From the NCBI GenBank assembly GCA_045587385.1, contig JAZNCE010000003.1, forward strand, positions 29,971-93,970: a stretch of DNA of 64,000 bases, in the 5' to 3' direction. Positions 1-8,540 of this stretch are shown one piece after another. Each line of letters opens with the position of its first letter. The stretch's first letter is position 1. This DNA comes from SVQP01 sp045587385 (lineage in GTDB: Bacteria; Bacillota; Clostridia; Oscillospirales; CAG-272). The notes below the pieces were generated by a model. The model had not been told where the DNA came from. It saw only the letters and a list, made by a program, of their open reading frames with translations, and did not search any database. A program made the position numbers and the translations under genes.

Positions 1-24
1 TCCAAGCATAAAAACAAAACTACT

Positions 25-48
25 GCGGGAGGGCGTCAGCCCTCCCGC
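25..48. terminator. Perfect GC-rich hairpin, possible end of an upstream gene
   Basis: A 10-bp perfect inverted repeat (GCGGGAGGGC / GCCCTCCCGC) encloses a 4-base loop. No clear T-tract follows on either strand, so it may be a palindromic repeat rather than a true terminator. Any gene it serves lies outside the window. Confidence 0.45.
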
Positions 49-87
49 TATTCATTTACTCCTTATGCAACACCTGCCGCGTCCACC

Positions 88-147
88 GTAGGGCGGGGGC
101 TTGCTCCGTAGGGCGGGGGCTTGCTCCGTAGGGCGGGGGCTTGCTCC
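88..147. repeat. Three exact tandem copies of a 20-bp unit
   Basis: GTAGGGCGGGGGCTTGCTCC occurs three times with a period of exactly 20 bp, the last copy running on into CGCAG. Single copies of the same unit are at 39056-39081 and 49360-49385, so this is a dispersed palindromic element that has been amplified locally. Confidence 0.9.
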
Positions 148-187
148 CGCAGCTACCCTACCGATACGCCGAGTTCCTTTGCAGCCC

Positions 188-216
188 TTGACACCTTTTT
201 TGCAAAATGCTATAAT
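188..216 (+). promoter_or_regulatory. Consensus sigma-A promoter of the GH51 gene
   Basis: TTGACA at 188-193, a 17-bp spacer, and TATAAT at 211-216. Transcription would start near 223, which rules out upstream start codons and supports translation from 259. Confidence 0.85.
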
Positions 217-258
217 AAGGTATCAACTCCCACAGCGCGCATGAAAGGAAGTACCGAT

Positions 259-2337
259 ATGAAATTAAAAGCAACGACAAAGTATCACTCCACGCCCATC
301 AGCCGCAAGCTTGCCTCCAACTTTATCGAGCTTGGCTACGGGCTTCAGGTGGAGGGTATGGCTGCCGAAATGTTTTTCAACCGCAGCTTTGAGCCGTTTT
401 ATCCGTATCGCACCATCAATAAGATCTGGTTTGACCTTTTGGAGGACGAGCGCGACCCTTCCTCGCGCTGTGAGACCGACTGGCGTGTGTTTGACTGGTA
501 TCACTCGGGCTACGAGCACAACGCATGGTTTGCGTTTCCAGGCACGGCAGGGCACCAGCTTATCGAGGATGACTCCACCTTTGTCATAGAAAGCTCCCCC
601 ACCGCCGACGTGCGCATTTGCATTGCTCCGGGTGGCTGCCACGGCGAGCACGCCATGCAGGTGGTCAATAACTCGGACGCAGAGGGCGGGCTTGCGCAGG
701 AAGGCAAATATTGCTTCTGTGGCGTGACGTACAGCTTTAAGGGTAAGATCCGACGCACATCGGGCGCGGGCGAGGTATGTGTGGCGATATACAAGGAGGG
801 AACCGTGACCGACCCGGTTGTGACGGTTGCGCTCCCCGAGATCGGCGAGGACTGGACTACCGTTTTTGCAAGCTTCTGTGTCCCCACCGAAGGGCGCTAC
901 ACCTTTGCTTTGCTGACAGCCCCCCACACCGGTCTGCTTTGCGACGATTTCACCTTGACCCCCTCGGACGCGATCCGCGGCATTAAGAAAAACGCGGTCG
1001 AGGCAGGCGCGTACGTGTCTCCCGCCGTGGTGCGCTGGCCGGGTGGCTGCTTTGCGTCGTTTTATAACTGGCGTGACGGCGTTGGCGCGTATCGCCCGCC
1101 CATGAAGTCTTATTTCTGGGGCGGCTATCAGTACAACGACATCGGCACCGACGAGCTTGCCTCGTATGCTGAGGCGGTGGGAGGCGAGTCCATGATCTGC
1201 GTCAATATGTACCATCCATTCAAGCGTTTCTTTGATTACGTACCGCCCGAGAGCCTTGACAAGGACCCATGCGACCCCACCATCCACGCTGCCCGCCACG
1301 GCAGGGATCTGCCCGGCTTTGCAAGCCTTGAGCAGGGCGCACGCGATGCCGCCGCATGGGTGGAATACTGCAATGGCGACGAGAATACCGAGGGCGGACG
1401 TGCACGTATTGCAAACGGACGCGTCAAGCCGTATGGTGTCAAATACTGGGAAATGGACAACGAGGTGCACCGCTGGTTTACCCCCGAGGAGTACGCGCGC
1501 GCTTGCATCGTGTATGCCCGCGCCATGAAGGCAGTCGATCCCACCGTCAAGATAGGCATTGATACCTACAGCTATCCCGTAGAAGAACTTGCGGGCATGA
1601 TCGAGATTGCGGGTAAGGACATCGATTTCATTGCTGACCGCGGTTATGACGAGGGGGCATTGCAGAAAAAGCTTGCCGTACTGCACGCCTATAACCAAAA
1701 GCACGGCACGCATCTGCGCTACTGCAATACAGAGTGGCTGCCGCTGAACGGTGCGGACCGCTACAATTTCGCAGCCAGAAGTGACACCAACCTGACCAAG
1801 TGCTACCTGTTCAGCAAATGGGCGTACGCGCTGGATGCTGCGTCTATGCTCATGATGTGGCAGAGATACGGACAGAATATCGATTTTATCAACTTCAACA
1901 ACCTTGCCAACACGCATGCGCAGTCCGCGATCGAAACGCCCAAGGAGGGCGCGTACGTCACGGCAGCGGGCATGATGCTGCACCGCTTTGCAAACACCAA
2001 GGCGTACAGAACGATAGAAATTGAGGACTATCACCCCCACCGCAACGATCTGCTGCAAATTCAGCTTTCGATGGACGAGCAGGGAAAAGCCCTTGTGCTG
2101 GGCGTGCTCAACAGGGGTGAAAATGACGGCGAAGTCACGCTGGATCTCGGTGTATTCACCCCCGCGGACGGCATCCACGAGGGCGTGCTGCTGTGCGCGG
2201 ACAGCCTTGTTTCCATGAACACGTTGGGCGACCGACAAATTACCGAGCAGCAGATCACGCTGCGTGTGCAGGGCAGCATTGCCAATGCGTCCGCCCCCGC
2301 AAGATCGTTTGCGGAGTACCTCATTCCGATTGCTTGA
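259..2337 (+). CDS. GH51-like alpha-L-arabinofuranosidase
   Basis: This 692-residue protein matches the GH51 pattern: a (beta/alpha)8 core opening with a WPGGCFASFYNWRDGVG-type block, a predicted acid/base Glu near residue 402 in WEMDNEV, and a predicted nucleophile Glu near residue 492 in CNTEW. The N-terminal 250 residues look like the beta-sandwich often attached in this family, and a short beta domain closes the protein. There is no signal peptide, so it should act in the cytoplasm on arabinose-containing oligosaccharides that have been taken up. The start at 259 follows AAAGGAAG and the consensus promoter; longer readings begin upstream of the promoter. It has its own terminator and appears monocistronic. 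Exact substrate is not visible from sequence. Confidence 0.85.
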   Translation: MKLKATTKYHSTPISRKLASNFIELGYGLQVEGMAAEMFFNRSFEPFYPYRTINKIWFDLLEDERDPSSRCETDWRVFDWYHSGYEHNAWFAFPGTAGHQLIEDDSTFVIESSPTADVRICIAPGGCHGEHAMQVVNNSDAEGGLAQEGKYCFCGVTYSFKGKIRRTSGAGEVCVAIYKEGTVTDPVVTVALPEIGEDWTTVFASFCVPTEGRYTFALLTAPHTGLLCDDFTLTPSDAIRGIKKNAVEAGAYVSPAVVRWPGGCFASFYNWRDGVGAYRPPMKSYFWGGYQYNDIGTDELASYAEAVGGESMICVNMYHPFKRFFDYVPPESLDKDPCDPTIHAARHGRDLPGFASLEQGARDAAAWVEYCNGDENTEGGRARIANGRVKPYGVKYWEMDNEVHRWFTPEEYARACIVYARAMKAVDPTVKIGIDTYSYPVEELAGMIEIAGKDIDFIADRGYDEGALQKKLAVLHAYNQKHGTHLRYCNTEWLPLNGADRYNFAARSDTNLTKCYLFSKWAYALDAASMLMMWQRYGQNIDFINFNNLANTHAQSAIETPKEGAYVTAAGMMLHRFANTKAYRTIEIEDYHPHRNDLLQIQLSMDEQGKALVLGVLNRGENDGEVTLDLGVFTPADGIHEGVLLCADSLVSMNTLGDRQITEQQITLRVQGSIANASAPARSFAEYLIPIA

Positions 2338-2343
2338 TACAGA

Positions 2344-2382
2344 AAAAACGGCATCTTACTTGCTTGAAGATGCCCGTTTTTC
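2344..2382 (+). terminator. Terminator after the GH51 gene
   Basis: AAAACGGCATCTT pairs with AAGATGCCCGTTTT around a 9-base loop, with one bulged C, and ends in a T-run. Confidence 0.75.
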
Positions 2383-2416
2383 TTGCATAATTTGTTAACT
2401 AATTTTGAAAAAACTC

Positions 2417-2445
2417 TTTACAAATGTGTGAATTTGTGATACAAT
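2417..2445 (+). promoter_or_regulatory. Promoter P1 of the two-component/HtrA operon
   Basis: TTTACA at 2417-2422, a 17-bp spacer and TACAAT at 2440-2445. A second promoter lies about 90 bp downstream. Confidence 0.6.
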
Positions 2446-2506
2446 TATTAACGCCAAGAAAAAAACAGCGATTTTGCATAAATTTCCGACAAAATTCATT
2501 CAAAAA

Positions 2507-2537
2507 TCACACAATGATGAAAAAAGTGTGATATAAT
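2507..2537 (+). promoter_or_regulatory. Promoter P2 with overlapping inverted repeat
   Basis: A TATAAT box at 2532-2537 directly abuts GTGTGA (2526-2531), which pairs with TCACAC at 2507-2512. The inverted repeat occupies the space where a -35 box would lie, so the site could bind an activator, perhaps the response regulator itself. That role is inferred. Confidence 0.45.
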
Positions 2538-2601
2538 GATACTGTAAAACCAAAACGCTGCAAAAATCAATGGAGAAAAGAGATAAAGGAGGGTCCAAAT
2601 T

Positions 2602-3294
2602 ATGATGGATACCAAAATTCTTGTTGTAGACGACGACAGCAACATCAGCGAATTACTTAAGGTGTATTTTACCAACGAGGGCTACGAAGTCAAGACCGCA
2701 TCCGACGGCGTTGAGGGCATCAGCTTTTTCAAGATGTACGAGCCCGACATTGTGCTGCTTGACATTATGCTGCCCAAAAAGGACGGCTGGCAGGTTTGCC
2801 GCGAGATCCGCGAAATGTCCTCCAAGCCCATTATCATGATCACCGCAAAGGGTGAGGTGTTTGATAAGGTGCTGGGTCTGGAGCTGGGCGCGGATGATTT
2901 CCTGGTCAAGCCCTTTGACATGAAGGAGCTTTCCGCACGCGTCAAGGCTGTGCTGCGCCGCTACCAGGCACACAACAACCAGGATGACGACGAGGTGGTC
3001 AAGTTCGAGAACATCGAGATCAGCCGTCAGAAGTACGAGCTCAAGCTCAAGGGCAAGAGCGTGGACATTCCCCCCAAGGAGCTGGAGCTGCTTTACTTCC
3101 TTGCTTCCAACTACAACCGCGTATTCACCCGCGATCAGCTGCTTGACAAGGTTTGGGGCTTTGACTACCTTGGCGACTCCCGCACGGTTGACGTGCACGT
3201 CAAGAGACTGCGCGAAAAGCTGGAGGGGGCATCCGACAAGTGGATCCTCAAGACGGTTTGGGGCGTTGGCTACAAGTTTGAGCTGTTAGGCTGA
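2602..3294 (+). CDS. OmpR/PhoB-type response regulator
   Basis: 230 residues. The receiver domain (about 4-118) has the acidic pocket VVDDD near residue 10 and the phospho-acceptor Asp54 in LLDIMLP. A winged-helix DNA-binding domain follows (about 135-229), ending with the typical TVDVHVKRLREKLE and VWGVGYKFE blocks. AGGAGG at 2588-2593 sets the start at 2602; a second ATG follows directly. The kinase gene begins 10 bp downstream. Placement ahead of a kinase and HtrA resembles CssRS and WalRK arrangements in Bacillota, so a cell-envelope stress signal is likely, but a specific orthologue cannot be assigned. Confidence 0.92.
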   Translation: MMDTKILVVDDDSNISELLKVYFTNEGYEVKTASDGVEGISFFKMYEPDIVLLDIMLPKKDGWQVCREIREMSSKPIIMITAKGEVFDKVLGLELGADDFLVKPFDMKELSARVKAVLRRYQAHNNQDDDEVVKFENIEISRQKYELKLKGKSVDIPPKELELLYFLASNYNRVFTRDQLLDKVWGFDYLGDSRTVDVHVKRLREKLEGASDKWILKTVWGVGYKFELLG

Positions 3295-3304
3295 GGCACG
3301 TTTC

Positions 3305-4768
3305 GTGTTTAAGAGTCTGTTTTTTAAGTATATCACGGCGTTTATGCTGATCATTGTGATCAGCTTTATGCTGCTGATCGTGATCATCGGTAATATTATC
3401 AACGGATATTCCGAGCAGGTCAAGACCGAGCTGATCACCAATTCAGCCGCCGCTGCATATGCTTACGTGGACGGAAACTATCAAAAAGATATGCCGTTTT
3501 CGCAATACATTGCCGAGAACGAGCATACCACTGCGGAAATTTTGCAGGCGATGACCGTCAATGCGGACGGCATCACCATCATGATCGCAGATGCGGACGG
3601 CACGCTGCTTATGGGACGCGGTGTGGAACAGCAGCTTTTTGAGGTAGGGAAGGCGTTACCGCTTACGGGAATGGAAGAGGTGCTGGCAGGGCAGTCCGTG
3701 ATTGGCACGGATACCTTTGCGGGCATGCTTTCGCAACCGCACGTGGTGCATGCATATCCCTTATTGGACGGCAGCGACGTGTACGGCGTGCTGCTTGTCT
3801 GTGCGGATTCCTCGGATTGGATGGATCTGCGCGATTCCACCGTACAGGTCATCATGGCAGCAAGCCTTTGGGTCATGCTGGCAGCCTTGATTGCGTTCTA
3901 TTTTATCACCGAGCGCATTATCACGCCGCTCAAAGAGATGAGCCATGCGGCAAAAAGCTTTGCGGCAGGTAAATTTGACGTGCGCGTACCGGTGCACGGC
4001 AACGACGAGGTGGCAGAGCTTGCAACCGCGATGAACAATATGGCGCAATCCTTGGAAGCCCTTGACAAGATGCGTACCTCGTTTATGGCAAACGTATCGC
4101 ACGACCTGCGCACACCCATGACCACCATATCCGGCTTTATCGACAGTATCTTAGAGGGCGCGATCCCCGCAGAGCAGCAGAGCTATTACCTTGGGATTGT
4201 GTCCGAGGAGGTCAAAAGACTTTCGCGTCTGGTCACGCAGCTGCTGGATCTGTCGCGTATCCAGGCAGGCGACCGTAAATTTGTGTCCGCTCCCTTTGAC
4301 GTTTGTGAGGTTTCGCGCTTGATTCTGATCTCTTTTGAGCAGAAGATCGACGCCAAACGCTTGGAAGTGGAATTTGAATGCGATGACGAGCATATGTACG
4401 TGCTGGCTGACCGCGATGCGATGTATCAGATCGTGTATAATCTGGTGGACAATGCGGTAAAATTCTCAAGAGAGGGCGGTGCGTTGCGCATTCGTCTTGA
4501 CCGCATCAAAAAGGGTCAGAAGATCCGCGTGCGCATCTATAACGAGGGGCAGGGAATTGCCGGGGAGGATCTGCCGTACGTATTTGAACGCTTTTATAAG
4601 AGTGACAAGAGCCGCGGACTTGACAAAAAGGGCGTTGGCTTGGGGCTGTATATTGCAAAGACCATTATAGAAGCCCATCATGAGAGTATTTCGGTTGACA
4701 GTGTAGCAGGCGAGTGGTGTGAATTCACCTTTACGCTGCCCGAGGTAAGTGCTCCCGAAAAGGAATGA
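3305..4768 (+). CDS. Membrane sensor histidine kinase
   Basis: 487 residues with a GTG start and only a weak GAGG upstream, suggesting coupling to the regulator gene. TM1 is near 9-30, an extracytoplasmic sensor domain covers about 35-180, TM2 about 182-201, and a HAMP linker 202-254. HisKA carries the phospho-acceptor His266 in MANVSHDLRTP, and the ATPase domain shows the N box (YNLVDNAVKFS) and G box (GVGLGLYIAK). It should autophosphorylate and pass the phosphate to the adjacent regulator. The sensor domain's ligand is unknown; the neighbouring HtrA suggests misfolded or damaged envelope proteins. Confidence 0.92.
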   Translation: MFKSLFFKYITAFMLIIVISFMLLIVIIGNIINGYSEQVKTELITNSAAAAYAYVDGNYQKDMPFSQYIAENEHTTAEILQAMTVNADGITIMIADADGTLLMGRGVEQQLFEVGKALPLTGMEEVLAGQSVIGTDTFAGMLSQPHVVHAYPLLDGSDVYGVLLVCADSSDWMDLRDSTVQVIMAASLWVMLAALIAFYFITERIITPLKEMSHAAKSFAAGKFDVRVPVHGNDEVAELATAMNNMAQSLEALDKMRTSFMANVSHDLRTPMTTISGFIDSILEGAIPAEQQSYYLGIVSEEVKRLSRLVTQLLDLSRIQAGDRKFVSAPFDVCEVSRLILISFEQKIDAKRLEVEFECDDEHMYVLADRDAMYQIVYNLVDNAVKFSREGGALRIRLDRIKKGQKIRVRIYNEGQGIAGEDLPYVFERFYKSDKSRGLDKKGVGLGLYIAKTIIEAHHESISVDSVAGEWCEFTFTLPEVSAPEKE

Positions 4769-4783
4769 GAGGGGGAGAAGACA

Positions 4784-6271
4784 TTGGAAGAAAAACGTGA
4801 ACGGACTCCGGATCAAGAGCCGGAGCAACCAATAGAGCAAGAACAAATGACAAGCGAGACACAAGAGCAGCCTGCCCAAACGCCTTTGGATGATTCTGCA
4901 AAGGAAACTGCGCAGGAGTACCAAGACGATTTGGACAAACAGCCCGACATGGAGCATGTGCCTCAAGAGGCAAAGCAGATTTTTGAAGCCGATCGGGCAC
5001 AAAAGGGGGCAGCCGCGCAAAAGCAGGATGGGCAGTATACCTATAAATGGAGCTATGAAGAGCAGCGCGCGGCGGATATGAAAACAAAATTTGCCAAGCG
5101 TGCGCACGTGCGCGGTGTATGGATCTACGCACTGACCATGACGGTGGTGTTCGCTTTGTGCTTTACCCTTTTGCTGGGGGTATTGCTGGTGGACATTTTC
5201 CTGCCGGATAAGCAGGATCAGACCATGCAGGGCGGCTTGGCAGGAGACGTCACCGTTGTTGGCGGTGGCGACGAGCAGACGATTGAGCTCAGCGCATTGG
5301 AATCGGTACGTAACTATACCGTAGTGATCGCTGCCAGAGGCGCCGAAGGATCCAGTACGGGTACCGGCTTTGTGCTGACGCAGGATGGCTATATTGCCAC
5401 CAATTATCACGTGATTGAGAATATGCAGACCATCACGGTCAAGTTTTACAACGGTCAGGCAGCGGTTGCCGAGGTGATCGGATATTCCGCGATCGATGAT
5501 ATTGCCGTGATCAAGATCAATGCCGGCGGTCTTTACACCGCAAGGCTTGGCAGCTCTGCCGACGTCAAGGACGCGCAGAACGTATATGCCGTGGGTACGC
5601 CCGCGGGCGAGGAATACGCCTGGAGCGTGACAAAGGGCATTGTGTCCTTTGCGCAAAGAGAGGTCAAGATCTACGACGATGAAGGCATTCTGGAAAAGAA
5701 AATGAAGCTGATCCAGACCGATACCCCCGTCAACCCCGGTAACTCGGGCGGACCCTTGGTCAACGCAAACGGTGAGGTGCTTGGTATCATCACGCTCAAG
5801 CTTGCAGGGCAATATGAAAATATGGGCTTTGCCATTCCGATCGACGGTGCGATGGTGCTGATCAACAACATCATCGAGACGGGTGAGCCCGGAGATTCTC
5901 CCATCACCTCCAAGCGTCCTTTGATCGGTATCGTGGGCGTTGGCGTTGAAGCAGGAAAGTATTATATCAGCATTCCCGGTGAGAACAGAATTCAGGAGAT
6001 CACTCCGGAGGATGCTGCTGCAAACCCCCACGTTGCTTTCCATGCTTCCCATACCGGTATTTGGGTACAGAGCACCACGCCCGGGCTGGATGCGGCAAAT
6101 AAGCTGCAGCCCGACGATATCATCGTCATGGCGGATGGGCGCGAGCTTGCCACCATTTACGATCTTATGGACGTCATCAACAGCCACAACGGTGGCGAAA
6201 CAGTACAGCTGACCTACTATCGCAACGGTGTCGCCAACATCGTGGATGTGGAGCTTGGCTACGCAGAATAA
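4784..6271 (+). CDS. HtrA/DegP-like membrane-anchored serine protease
   Basis: 495 residues from a TTG start after GAGAGGGGGAG. An acidic Glu/Gln-rich cytoplasmic segment (1-110) precedes one membrane anchor (about 112-138). The outward-facing trypsin-like domain has the triad His209 (TNYHV), Asp239 (IDDIAVIKI) and Ser321 (GNSGGP). A C-terminal PDZ domain (about 390-490) contains the usual GLDAANKLQPDDIIVMADG block. The family degrades or refolds damaged envelope proteins. It follows the kinase by 15 bp, which suggests the two-component system controls it. The long acidic N-terminus is typical of Gram-positive HtrA proteins. Confidence 0.93.
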   Translation: MEEKRERTPDQEPEQPIEQEQMTSETQEQPAQTPLDDSAKETAQEYQDDLDKQPDMEHVPQEAKQIFEADRAQKGAAAQKQDGQYTYKWSYEEQRAADMKTKFAKRAHVRGVWIYALTMTVVFALCFTLLLGVLLVDIFLPDKQDQTMQGGLAGDVTVVGGGDEQTIELSALESVRNYTVVIAARGAEGSSTGTGFVLTQDGYIATNYHVIENMQTITVKFYNGQAAVAEVIGYSAIDDIAVIKINAGGLYTARLGSSADVKDAQNVYAVGTPAGEEYAWSVTKGIVSFAQREVKIYDDEGILEKKMKLIQTDTPVNPGNSGGPLVNANGEVLGIITLKLAGQYENMGFAIPIDGAMVLINNIIETGEPGDSPITSKRPLIGIVGVGVEAGKYYISIPGENRIQEITPEDAAANPHVAFHASHTGIWVQSTTPGLDAANKLQPDDIIVMADGRELATIYDLMDVINSHNGGETVQLTYYRNGVANIVDVELGYAE

Positions 6272-6295
6272 TGTAATTTATCAAAGGAGACAGAT

Positions 6296-6970
6296 ATGGC
6301 TTGGGACTTATGGCTTTTTGAGCATATCGGCGCATGGGATTATCTGATACGCGTTGTTGTAGCGTGCCTGTGCGGCGGTTTGATCGGTCTTGAGCGAACC
6401 AAACGCCTCAAGGAGGCGGGTATACGCACCCATATCATCGTGGCACTCGGTGCGACCTTGATCATGGTAGTCTCCAAATACGGCTTTTCCGACGTTATGG
6501 AGGCAGATGCTTCGCGCATTGCATCCAACGTCATCACCGGCGTCAGCTTTTTGGGCGCGGGCGTCATCTTCGTGCGCGGCGGCTCGGTCAAGGGCTTGAC
6601 CACCGCAGCGGGCATCTGGGCAACTGCCGCTATCGGACTTGCGCTGGGCGCGGGTATGTATACCGTCGGTGTTCTTGTGACGGTGCTGATGATCCTTTTG
6701 CAGATCTCTTTGCACAAGTTTTTGCCGGCGGATATGCAATCCTCCAAGGAGCTTTTGCTGGTGATATCCAGGGATTATCATACCGTGATGCCCAAGATCC
6801 GCGAAAGATTGACCGAGATGAAAATTCTGATCAGCGGCGTGGAGATGGAAAAGCTGGAAAACGGTGACGTGCGTGTGACCATGGACATTCGCTTACACAA
6901 AGACAATTTCAGCGAAGAGCTGCTTGACCTCGCGGACGAATTCCCCGAGATCAAGTCGATCGTGCTGTAA
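6296..6970 (+). CDS. MgtC/SapB family membrane protein
   Basis: 224 residues. The N-terminal membrane domain (about 1-140) has the family signature GLIGLERTKRLKEAGIRTH, followed by SFLGAGVIFV and GLTTAAGIWATAAIGLALG, giving roughly four or five membrane helices. The soluble C-terminal part (about 150-224) looks like an ACT-type fold. MgtC proteins are linked to survival in low magnesium or stress in other bacteria, but the biochemical role is unsettled. It starts 24 bp after htrA behind AAAGGAGA and ends the stress operon. Confidence 0.88.
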   Translation: MAWDLWLFEHIGAWDYLIRVVVACLCGGLIGLERTKRLKEAGIRTHIIVALGATLIMVVSKYGFSDVMEADASRIASNVITGVSFLGAGVIFVRGGSVKGLTTAAGIWATAAIGLALGAGMYTVGVLVTVLMILLQISLHKFLPADMQSSKELLLVISRDYHTVMPKIRERLTEMKILISGVEMEKLENGDVRVTMDIRLHKDNFSEELLDLADEFPEIKSIVL

Positions 6971-6984
6971 ATAAACGAAAAAAG

Positions 6985-7019
6985 CAGAGCCAAACGCAAT
7001 TTTCATGCGTTTGGCTCTG
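6985..7019. terminator. Bidirectional terminator between converging genes
   Basis: A 13-bp perfect stem (CAGAGCCAAACGC / GCGTTTGGCTCTG) with a 9-base loop. It has T-rich flanks on both strands, so it can stop both the MgtC operon and the opposing XRE gene. Confidence 0.88.
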
Positions 7020-7024
7020 TTTTG

Positions 7025-8083
7025 TTATTTAGCCCATTTTTGAAGCATTTCCATGTACTTGGGATTTTCTCTGAGTTCTGCAAGCTGCGGATGCGGAGAA
7101 TGTAAAAGCTTATTCAACTCCCATGCAACCACATCGTCCGTCTTATAGGTGGTCTTGAACAGCTCTTTGACCACGGGATCCTTTTGGGCAAGCGTCATGA
7201 CCTTCTGCAAGGATGCAAGATGCTTATCTCTGATACGGATGATTTCTTCCATGGGCGCGTTATCAACTCTGAGCATACCTGCTAATATTGCATAAATGGA
7301 TTGCTCTCCGATACAGAAAAACGCGAGGTCGTGTGTGTTGCTGATTTGCGCAAATGCTTGTGCCATCGGCTCTATACGTTCGATCTTTTGTGCTACCGAG
7401 AGTGTAGGATCAAAACGAATGATACGCGCAAGCTTGAGCGACATAACATCCATTAACCCATAACAATTTCGCTTATTCCAGTACCGAAACTCTGCTGTAT
7501 CTGTGGAGAAAAGCCGCTCTTTTGAAACCGGTGCTTGCCAAGGGGACAGACACGAGAGCAGCTCTAACGCTGCCTCAGTGTCACCGCTTGCGTGCAGGAG
7601 CTTGGCTTTCATCTCAATTGCCTCGGCGCGGAGACCGTCTTGCGTGCATCCCTCCAAAATACAGTTGCAAATTTGCGTCAGCTCATCCTTATTTTTCAGC
7701 AAGGCGTCGGCATTCAGTCCGCGCGCTCCATCCTGCATATATGCATTCATAATGCGGTAATCGTGGGGATATTTCTTGCGTGCGTCTGAAATCATTTTTT
7801 TGCCATCGTCAAATCTTCCTTGGGCGTATAGTTGCAGATGCTGTTCCAGTATCTGATCCACGTCCGCTTTTGCTTTTGCTTCATCATATCCCAAAAGCTC
7901 GTCAACCGTCACGCCGAAAATTTCCGCAAGCGGAAACAACATAGTAATATCGGGGTAGGTATTTCTGGCTTCCCATTTACTGACAGCCGCTGTTGAAATC
8001 GTCAAAAGCTCTGCAAGCTGCTCCTGTGTCAAGCCCTTAGCAAGACGCAAACGTTTAATGTTGTTACCTATATTCAGTTCCAT
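7025..8083 (-). CDS. XRE-family regulator with long helical C-terminal region
   Basis: 352 residues. An HTH_3 domain (about 5-60: IKRLRLAKGLTQEQLAELLTISTAAVSKWE) is followed by a mostly helical region resembling tetratricopeptide-type repeats, with no enzyme motif. Such proteins are common one-component regulators in Clostridia, with the helical part probably sensing a peptide or partner. The gene stands alone between a bidirectional terminator and its own promoter. A 14-bp perfect palindrome lies between that promoter and the start codon, which suggests autoregulation. Target genes and signal are unknown. Confidence 0.8.
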   Translation of the reverse strand: MELNIGNNIKRLRLAKGLTQEQLAELLTISTAAVSKWEARNTYPDITMLFPLAEIFGVTVDELLGYDEAKAKADVDQILEQHLQLYAQGRFDDGKKMISDARKKYPHDYRIMNAYMQDGARGLNADALLKNKDELTQICNCILEGCTQDGLRAEAIEMKAKLLHASGDTEAALELLSCLSPWQAPVSKERLFSTDTAEFRYWNKRNCYGLMDVMSLKLARIIRFDPTLSVAQKIERIEPMAQAFAQISNTHDLAFFCIGEQSIYAILAGMLRVDNAPMEEIIRIRDKHLASLQKVMTLAQKDPVVKELFKTTYKTDDVVAWELNKLLHSPHPQLAELRENPKYMEMLQKWAK

Positions 8084-8107
8084 AATTAGAGTTCCTTTCA
8101 GTATAGT

Positions 8108-8157
8108 AAACAGGCCTGTTTTCGATTATATTATAACATAGATCCAAGATAATACAA
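8108..8157 (-). promoter_or_regulatory. Promoter and palindromic operator of the XRE gene
   Basis: On the minus strand, TTGTAT (8152-8157) and TATAAT (8130-8135) are 16 bp apart. Just downstream in the untranslated leader is the perfect palindrome AAACAGGCCTGTTT (8108-8121), a good candidate for autorepression by the gene's own product. Confidence 0.55.
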
Positions 8158-8220
8158 GCGAAGCGTAGGTAACAAGCATTTAACTTGCGGTTAAATAATT
8201 ATAGTGGGGAAACGCAGTCA

Positions 8221-8430
8221 GTAAACAAGCCCCCCTCCGGGAGGGGGGAAGGATGGAGCAGGCTTGTGCCAAGCGCAGGGGGGAGAGTGCGAATCAGATA
8301 AATTTCTGCACGTTTTCCATCTTTGCATTTCTGCGTTTGAATATTCCGCGCAAAAACCGATTTACCTCGCTTTCTCCCCCCTCAAGTCGTATTATCATAG
8401 ACTTTCAATCCCCCCTCCCGGAGGGGGGCA
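8221..8430. repeat. MITE-like nested inverted-repeat element
   Basis: Two near-identical palindromes, CCCCCCTCCGGGAGGGGGG (8230-8248) and CCCCCCTCCCGGAGGGGGG (8410-8428), bracket about 160 bp. Inside them CAGGGGGGAGAG (near 8277) faces CTTTCTCCCCCCTC (near 8380) in inverted orientation. The gap from 8084 to 8540 holds this element, the XRE promoter and a terminator but no convincing gene. Confidence 0.6.
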
Positions 8431-8488
8431 CGATTACTTATCAATCTTCTTTTTGGTGTTATTATGTGGTATTGGGATAAATAAATCA

Positions 8489-8523
8489 GAGGCTTTCTCG
8501 AAAGAAATGAGAAAGCCTCTTTT
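8489..8523 (-). terminator. Terminator after rpe
   Basis: AGAGGCTTTCTC pairs with GAGAAAGCCTCT around a 9-base loop. T-runs are present on both sides, so it can also work in the plus direction. Confidence 0.75.
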
Positions 8524-8540
8524 GATATTTATGTACTATA

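Noticed and set aside
88..147. CRISPR array
   Set aside because: The three 20-bp units are directly joined with no spacers and no cas genes are nearby.
265..2238. 657-codon open frame antisense to GH51
   Set aside because: No ribosome site and no recognisable domain; the opposite strand encodes intact GH51 motifs.
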